From positions 1 through 7,935 of the forward strand of contig CAJOOE010000158.1 in assembly GCA_905236145.1 (NCBI GenBank): DNA of 7,935 nucleotides, in the 5' to 3' direction. The notes under the pieces were generated by a model. It did not search any database, was not told the DNA's origin, and worked only from the letters and a program-made list of their open reading frames with translations. Source of the DNA: an uncultured Selenomonadaceae bacterium. GTDB lineage: Bacteria; Bacillota; Negativicutes; Selenomonadales; Selenomonadaceae. The position numbers and the translations under genes were made by a program. Below are positions 4,789 through 7,935 of the stretch, piece by piece (the first letter of the stretch is position 1; each line of letters begins with the position of its first letter).

Positions 4789-7212
4789 ATGGCAACGAAA
4801 TTTTTGGAATTTGTCCCGCAGACCGACGATATAAATTTGGAACGCATCGAAAAATTTCACCGGAAAATGCAAAATCGCAAGGCAAGCATTTGCAGCGAGC
4901 GGGCTTTGCTTTACACGGAATCTTTCAAGGAAACGGAAGGCGAGCCGTACATTTTACGCAAGGCAAAGGCTTTCGCTCACACTCTGCGGAATATGACGAT
5001 TTACATTGACGAAGAAAGTTTGATTTTCGGAAATCAGGCGAGCAGGAATTTTGCCGCACCGATTTTCCCGGAATTTTCAATCGATTGGGTTATCAAAGAA
5101 CTTGACGAATTTGAAAAACGCAGCGGAGATATCTTTTACATTACGGAAGAAGTCAAGGAAGATTTGCGGAAAATTGCACCTTACTGGCACGGTCACACGC
5201 ATGAGGACGAAGTTTTGAAGAATACGCCGGAGTCCGTCAAACTTGCCGAAAAACAAAAGGTAATTCATCGCGGCGGCATTTCAATGTCCGGCGACGGGCA
5301 TATCGTCCCCAAGCACGAAATTATTTTGGAAAAAGGTTTTCGCGGAATTTTGAACGAGGCAAAGGAAAATTTGAAACGCGACGACCTTACAGAAGAAAAC
5401 AAAAATTTTTATGAGGCGGTAATAATTTCTCTGGAAGGTGCTTTGGATTTTATCAAGCGTTATTCGGTTCTTGCCTTTGAACTTGCCGACAAAGAAGAAA
5501 ATTCGGAGCGTAAAATCGAACTTCGCGAAATGGGAAAAATTGCCGAAACTTTGGGCGAAGGTCCCGCAAAAAATTATTGGGAAGGTTGCGAAATCGTTTA
5601 CCTTGTCCACGTCCTGCAAATGATTGAGAGCAACGGACATTCTTTCTGTTACGGGCGATTCGATCAATATATGTACCCGCTTTACAAAAATGACATTGAA
5701 AAAAAAGTTTTGACAAAAGAAAAGGCGTTGGAAATTACGACGCATATGTTTTTGATGAACAGCGGAAACAACAAAGTCCGTCCTTACGGTCACACGAAAT
5801 TTTCTCAAGGTTACCCGCTTTACTCAAATTTGATGGTCGGCGGTTACAAGCCGGACGGAACGGACGGCTCAAACGAACTTTCCGCTCTCTGCATTGAGGC
5901 AATGAATTTGACGGCGATGGCGGAGCCGAATTTTTCCATGAGATACAATAAAGACACTCCGGAAAGTCTTTTGCGGCTTGCGTCAAGGCTTATTCGCACC
6001 GGTTGCGGCATGCCTTCAATGTTTAACGATGAAATTGTCGCGGCGGGTCTTGAATCGCTCGGAATAAGTCATGAGGACGCTTTGGATTATTGTGCGATAG
6101 GTTGCGTGGAAACGGGCGTTCCCGGAAAATACGGTCATCGGGCGACCGGAATGACTTATTTGAACTGGGGGAAAATTTTGGAGCTTGTCCTCTGTAACGG
6201 GGTCGATCCCAATTCCGGCGTGCAGATGACAAGTATTGACGGAAAAAATTCTCCGGAGATCGAATATAAAAATTATGATGAAATGTGGGCGGCGTGGAAA
6301 AAACTTTTGAAATTTTATTCCGACGTTGCCGTTGAATGTGATGTCGTTTGCGACAAGTCTTTGGAAAAATACGATGCGGATCCTTTCGCCTCCTGCTTTA
6401 TCGACAACTGTATGGAACTCGGGAAAACTTTGAAGGCGGGCGGTTGCAAATACGACGTAATTTCTCAATCGAATATCGGACCGGCTGTCTTGGGAAATTC
6501 TTTTGAGGCGATAAAGAAATTGATTTTCGACGAAAAAATTTTGACTTGGGACGAACTCAAAACCGCAATGAGAAATAATTGGGAAGGCGAAGAAGGCAAG
6601 CGTATTCACGAACTTGTAAAAGCCGCTCCGAAATTCGGCAACGACGAGGACGAAGTCGATAAAATCGTCGCGGATATTTTTGAATCTTACCTGGAACTTT
6701 TGCCGGCTTACAAAACCGACAGAACCGGTCGCGGACCGGAAATCAGCCGCTATACAATGTCAACAAGCAATATAACCTCATACGTCCCGAACGGCTTGGA
6801 CGTGGGAGCAACTCCGGACGGCAGAATTGCCCGGTCGCCTTTGAATGAAGGTTGCTCACCGACGCAGGGAACCGATACAAACGGGCCGACGGCGGTAATT
6901 CGCTCCGTCGCAAAATTGCCCAACCGGAAAGTCGCGGCGGGTCAGCTTTTAAATATGAGATTTTCGCCGGGAACTTTGGCGGGGGAAGAAAATTTAAATA
7001 AGTTTGTCGGATTTTTGCGGGCAAGTCAGCGAATGGGAATATATCACAATCAATTCAACGTCGCCGATTCACGGACTTTGAGAGCCGCCCAAAAACACCC
7101 GGAACGGTACACGGATTTGATCGTCAGAGTTGCCGGTTATTGTGCTCAGTTTGTTTCACTCATGCCGGAAACTCAAGACGCGATAATTGCGAGAACCGAA
7201 AATACTTTGTGA
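4789..7212 (+). CDS. Glycyl radical enzyme of the YbiW/PflD (PFL2-like) group, substrate unassigned
   Basis: Anaerobic radical enzyme: a stored glycyl radical generates a thiyl radical on the active-site cysteine, which attacks the substrate. The 807-residue protein has the PFL-like barrel domain (about 10-660) and the C-terminal glycine-radical domain (about 680-807). The active site is CAIGCVETGVPGK with Cys439 and Glu441; the radical loop is RVAGYCAQF with Gly783. GCVE, with a single Cys and a Glu two residues on, is typical of dehydratase- and lyase-type members. True pyruvate formate-lyase has two adjacent cysteines, so 'formate acetyltransferase' would be wrong. Blocks such as GNQAS..FAAPIFPEF, QMIESNGHSFCYGR and GCGMPSMFNDEIV resemble remembered E. 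coli YbiW. I recall reports linking YbiW to 1,5-anhydroglucitol-6-phosphate but cannot check them. Residues near the substrate (YWHGHTHED, GDGH with His171) differ. AAAGGA precedes the ATG by 11 nt. No activating enzyme is encoded in the window. Confidence 0.9.
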   Translation: MATKFLEFVPQTDDINLERIEKFHRKMQNRKASICSERALLYTESFKETEGEPYILRKAKAFAHTLRNMTIYIDEESLIFGNQASRNFAAPIFPEFSIDWVIKELDEFEKRSGDIFYITEEVKEDLRKIAPYWHGHTHEDEVLKNTPESVKLAEKQKVIHRGGISMSGDGHIVPKHEIILEKGFRGILNEAKENLKRDDLTEENKNFYEAVIISLEGALDFIKRYSVLAFELADKEENSERKIELREMGKIAETLGEGPAKNYWEGCEIVYLVHVLQMIESNGHSFCYGRFDQYMYPLYKNDIEKKVLTKEKALEITTHMFLMNSGNNKVRPYGHTKFSQGYPLYSNLMVGGYKPDGTDGSNELSALCIEAMNLTAMAEPNFSMRYNKDTPESLLRLASRLIRTGCGMPSMFNDEIVAAGLESLGISHEDALDYCAIGCVETGVPGKYGHRATGMTYLNWGKILELVLCNGVDPNSGVQMTSIDGKNSPEIEYKNYDEMWAAWKKLLKFYSDVAVECDVVCDKSLEKYDADPFASCFIDNCMELGKTLKAGGCKYDVISQSNIGPAVLGNSFEAIKKLIFDEKILTWDELKTAMRNNWEGEEGKRIHELVKAAPKFGNDEDEVDKIVADIFESYLELLPAYKTDRTGRGPEISRYTMSTSNITSYVPNGLDVGATPDGRIARSPLNEGCSPTQGTDTNGPTAVIRSVAKLPNRKVAAGQLLNMRFSPGTLAGEENLNKFVGFLRASQRMGIYHNQFNVADSRTLRAAQKHPERYTDLIVRVAGYCAQFVSLMPETQDAIIARTENTL

Positions 7213-7217
7213 AACAC

Positions 7218-7935
7218 TCAATAAGTCCGCTTTTTTATCATGTCGTCGTAATCCATTGACCGGGTATGTTGAGTGTGAGCCCACTCATGTTCATTCCTGT
7301 GAATGAATCCCAAAAATATTATCGGTATCCAGGAATAAATGAAAAGCGGGTACCAGAGAAGATAATACCAAGATTTTAACTTCGCCCGGACTTTGATTAA
7401 AATTATCATCGGCAGGAGATATTGCCCGATCATTATTCCGGTCATCAGTTGGTGCGGCATAATCGTATAAATATTCGTGTACATGGGACCGACGGCAAGC
7501 TGTATGTAACTCATCGCGATAAAAAAAGCGGAAAGCATCAGGAAATGCGGCTGCAGAAGATAAATGCAGCCGTCCCAAATGCGAATGTCTTTTCTCTTCC
7601 AGCCTTCCTTAATCATCTTCGGGATAAATCTGTGAGCAACGTCAAATTGCCCCTGTGCCCAGCGTTTTCTCTGCGTCCAGGATTGAGCGAAGGTCAAAGG
7701 TTTTTCGTCGTAAACAATCGCGTCATGCGCCCAAGTCGTCTTAATTCCTTCCGTCAAAGATTTCATGGTAAATTCCATGTCCTCAGTCAAACAAGTCGCC
7801 CGCCAGCCGTATTTTTTCAGCACGTCGATTGTTATGCACATTCCCGTACCGCCGAGAACCGCCGAGAGTCCGATATTTGTTTTTGCCAAGTGCGAAATAT
7901 AATCTATAACCCAAAAAGCTATCGCGAAAGTTCCC
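7218..7935 (-). CDS. Family 2 processive glycosyltransferase, C-terminal part (N-terminus beyond the window)
   Basis: Membrane glycosyltransferase of the cellulose/poly-GlcNAc/hyaluronan synthase type. The frame is open to the right edge of the window (first readable residues GTFAIAFWVIDYISHL), so this is the last 238 residues of a longer gene. The TTG at 7889 is an internal Leu codon, not a start. Visible motifs are GGTGMCI, the catalytic-base LTEDMEF, and the acceptor-site QRKRWAQGQ (QxxRW), the classic set for processive GT2 enzymes. They are followed by three hydrophobic stretches, roughly IYLLQPHFLMLSAFF, GIMIGQYLLPMIILI and YLLWYPLFIYSWIP, and a polar tail containing EWAHTQHTRSM. The enzyme probably makes or exports an extracellular polysaccharide. 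Donor and polymer cannot be told from this part. Its stop codon lies 5 bp from that of the convergent glycyl radical enzyme gene. Confidence 0.9.
   Translation of the reverse strand, partial: GTFAIAFWVIDYISHLAKTNIGLSAVLGGTGMCITIDVLKKYGWRATCLTEDMEFTMKSLTEGIKTTWAHDAIVYDEKPLTFAQSWTQRKRWAQGQFDVAHRFIPKMIKEGWKRKDIRIWDGCIYLLQPHFLMLSAFFIAMSYIQLAVGPMYTNIYTIMPHQLMTGIMIGQYLLPMIILIKVRAKLKSWYYLLWYPLFIYSWIPIIFLGFIHRNEHEWAHTQHTRSMDYDDMIKKRTY

Noticed and set aside
6016..6609. 197-codon open frame on the minus strand inside the glycyl radical enzyme gene, and the similar one at 5281-5808
   Set aside because: Antisense shadows of a strongly conserved coding sequence, with no ribosome site and no family resemblance.

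Overview
The window is a piece of chromosome from what is most likely an anaerobic member of the Bacillota. The main evidence is the minus-strand cluster rplU-prp-rpmA. Its L27 carries the short N-terminal extension that the Prp protease removes, an arrangement known from Firmicutes and relatives. A large oxygen-sensitive glycyl radical enzyme points to an anaerobic lifestyle. By eye the overall look (mid GC; GTG starts beside strong Shine-Dalgarno sequences) would fit Negativicutes, but I cannot prove that here. I see no mobile elements, CRISPR arrays, tRNAs or rRNAs.

Layout from left to right. (1) 16-2329, plus strand: a sigma-70-type promoter followed by wecA/tagO and wecB/mnaA, two early steps of envelope glycopolymer synthesis. 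The first loads GlcNAc-1-phosphate onto undecaprenyl phosphate and the second makes UDP-ManNAc. (2) 2362-2399: a hairpin between convergent operons, probably a terminator used from both sides. (3) 3491 down to 2427, minus strand: promoter, an 80-nt leader, rplU (L21), prp (the L27-processing cysteine protease) and rpmA (L27). (4) 3524-4739, plus strand: a divergently transcribed maltose/galactoside-type acetyltransferase and a small DUF1232 (YkvA-like) protein, closed by a good intrinsic terminator. (5) 4789-7212, plus strand: an 807-residue glycyl radical enzyme of the YbiW/PflD ('PFL2') type with a GCVE active-site motif, which is not a true pyruvate formate-lyase. (6) 7935 down to 7218, minus strand: the C-terminal part of a processive family 2 glycosyltransferase whose N-terminus lies beyond the right edge. 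It converges on the glycyl radical enzyme with only 5 bp between the stop codons.

The genes form several short independent units rather than one pathway. wecA and wecB clearly belong together, and the terminal glycosyltransferase is also an envelope or exopolysaccharide enzyme. L21, Prp and L27 form a translation module in which the processing protease lies between the two ribosomal proteins. The glycyl radical enzyme stands alone: its required radical-SAM activase is not encoded in the window. That and its unassigned substrate are the most interesting open points. I found no convincing sign of a wholly new system.
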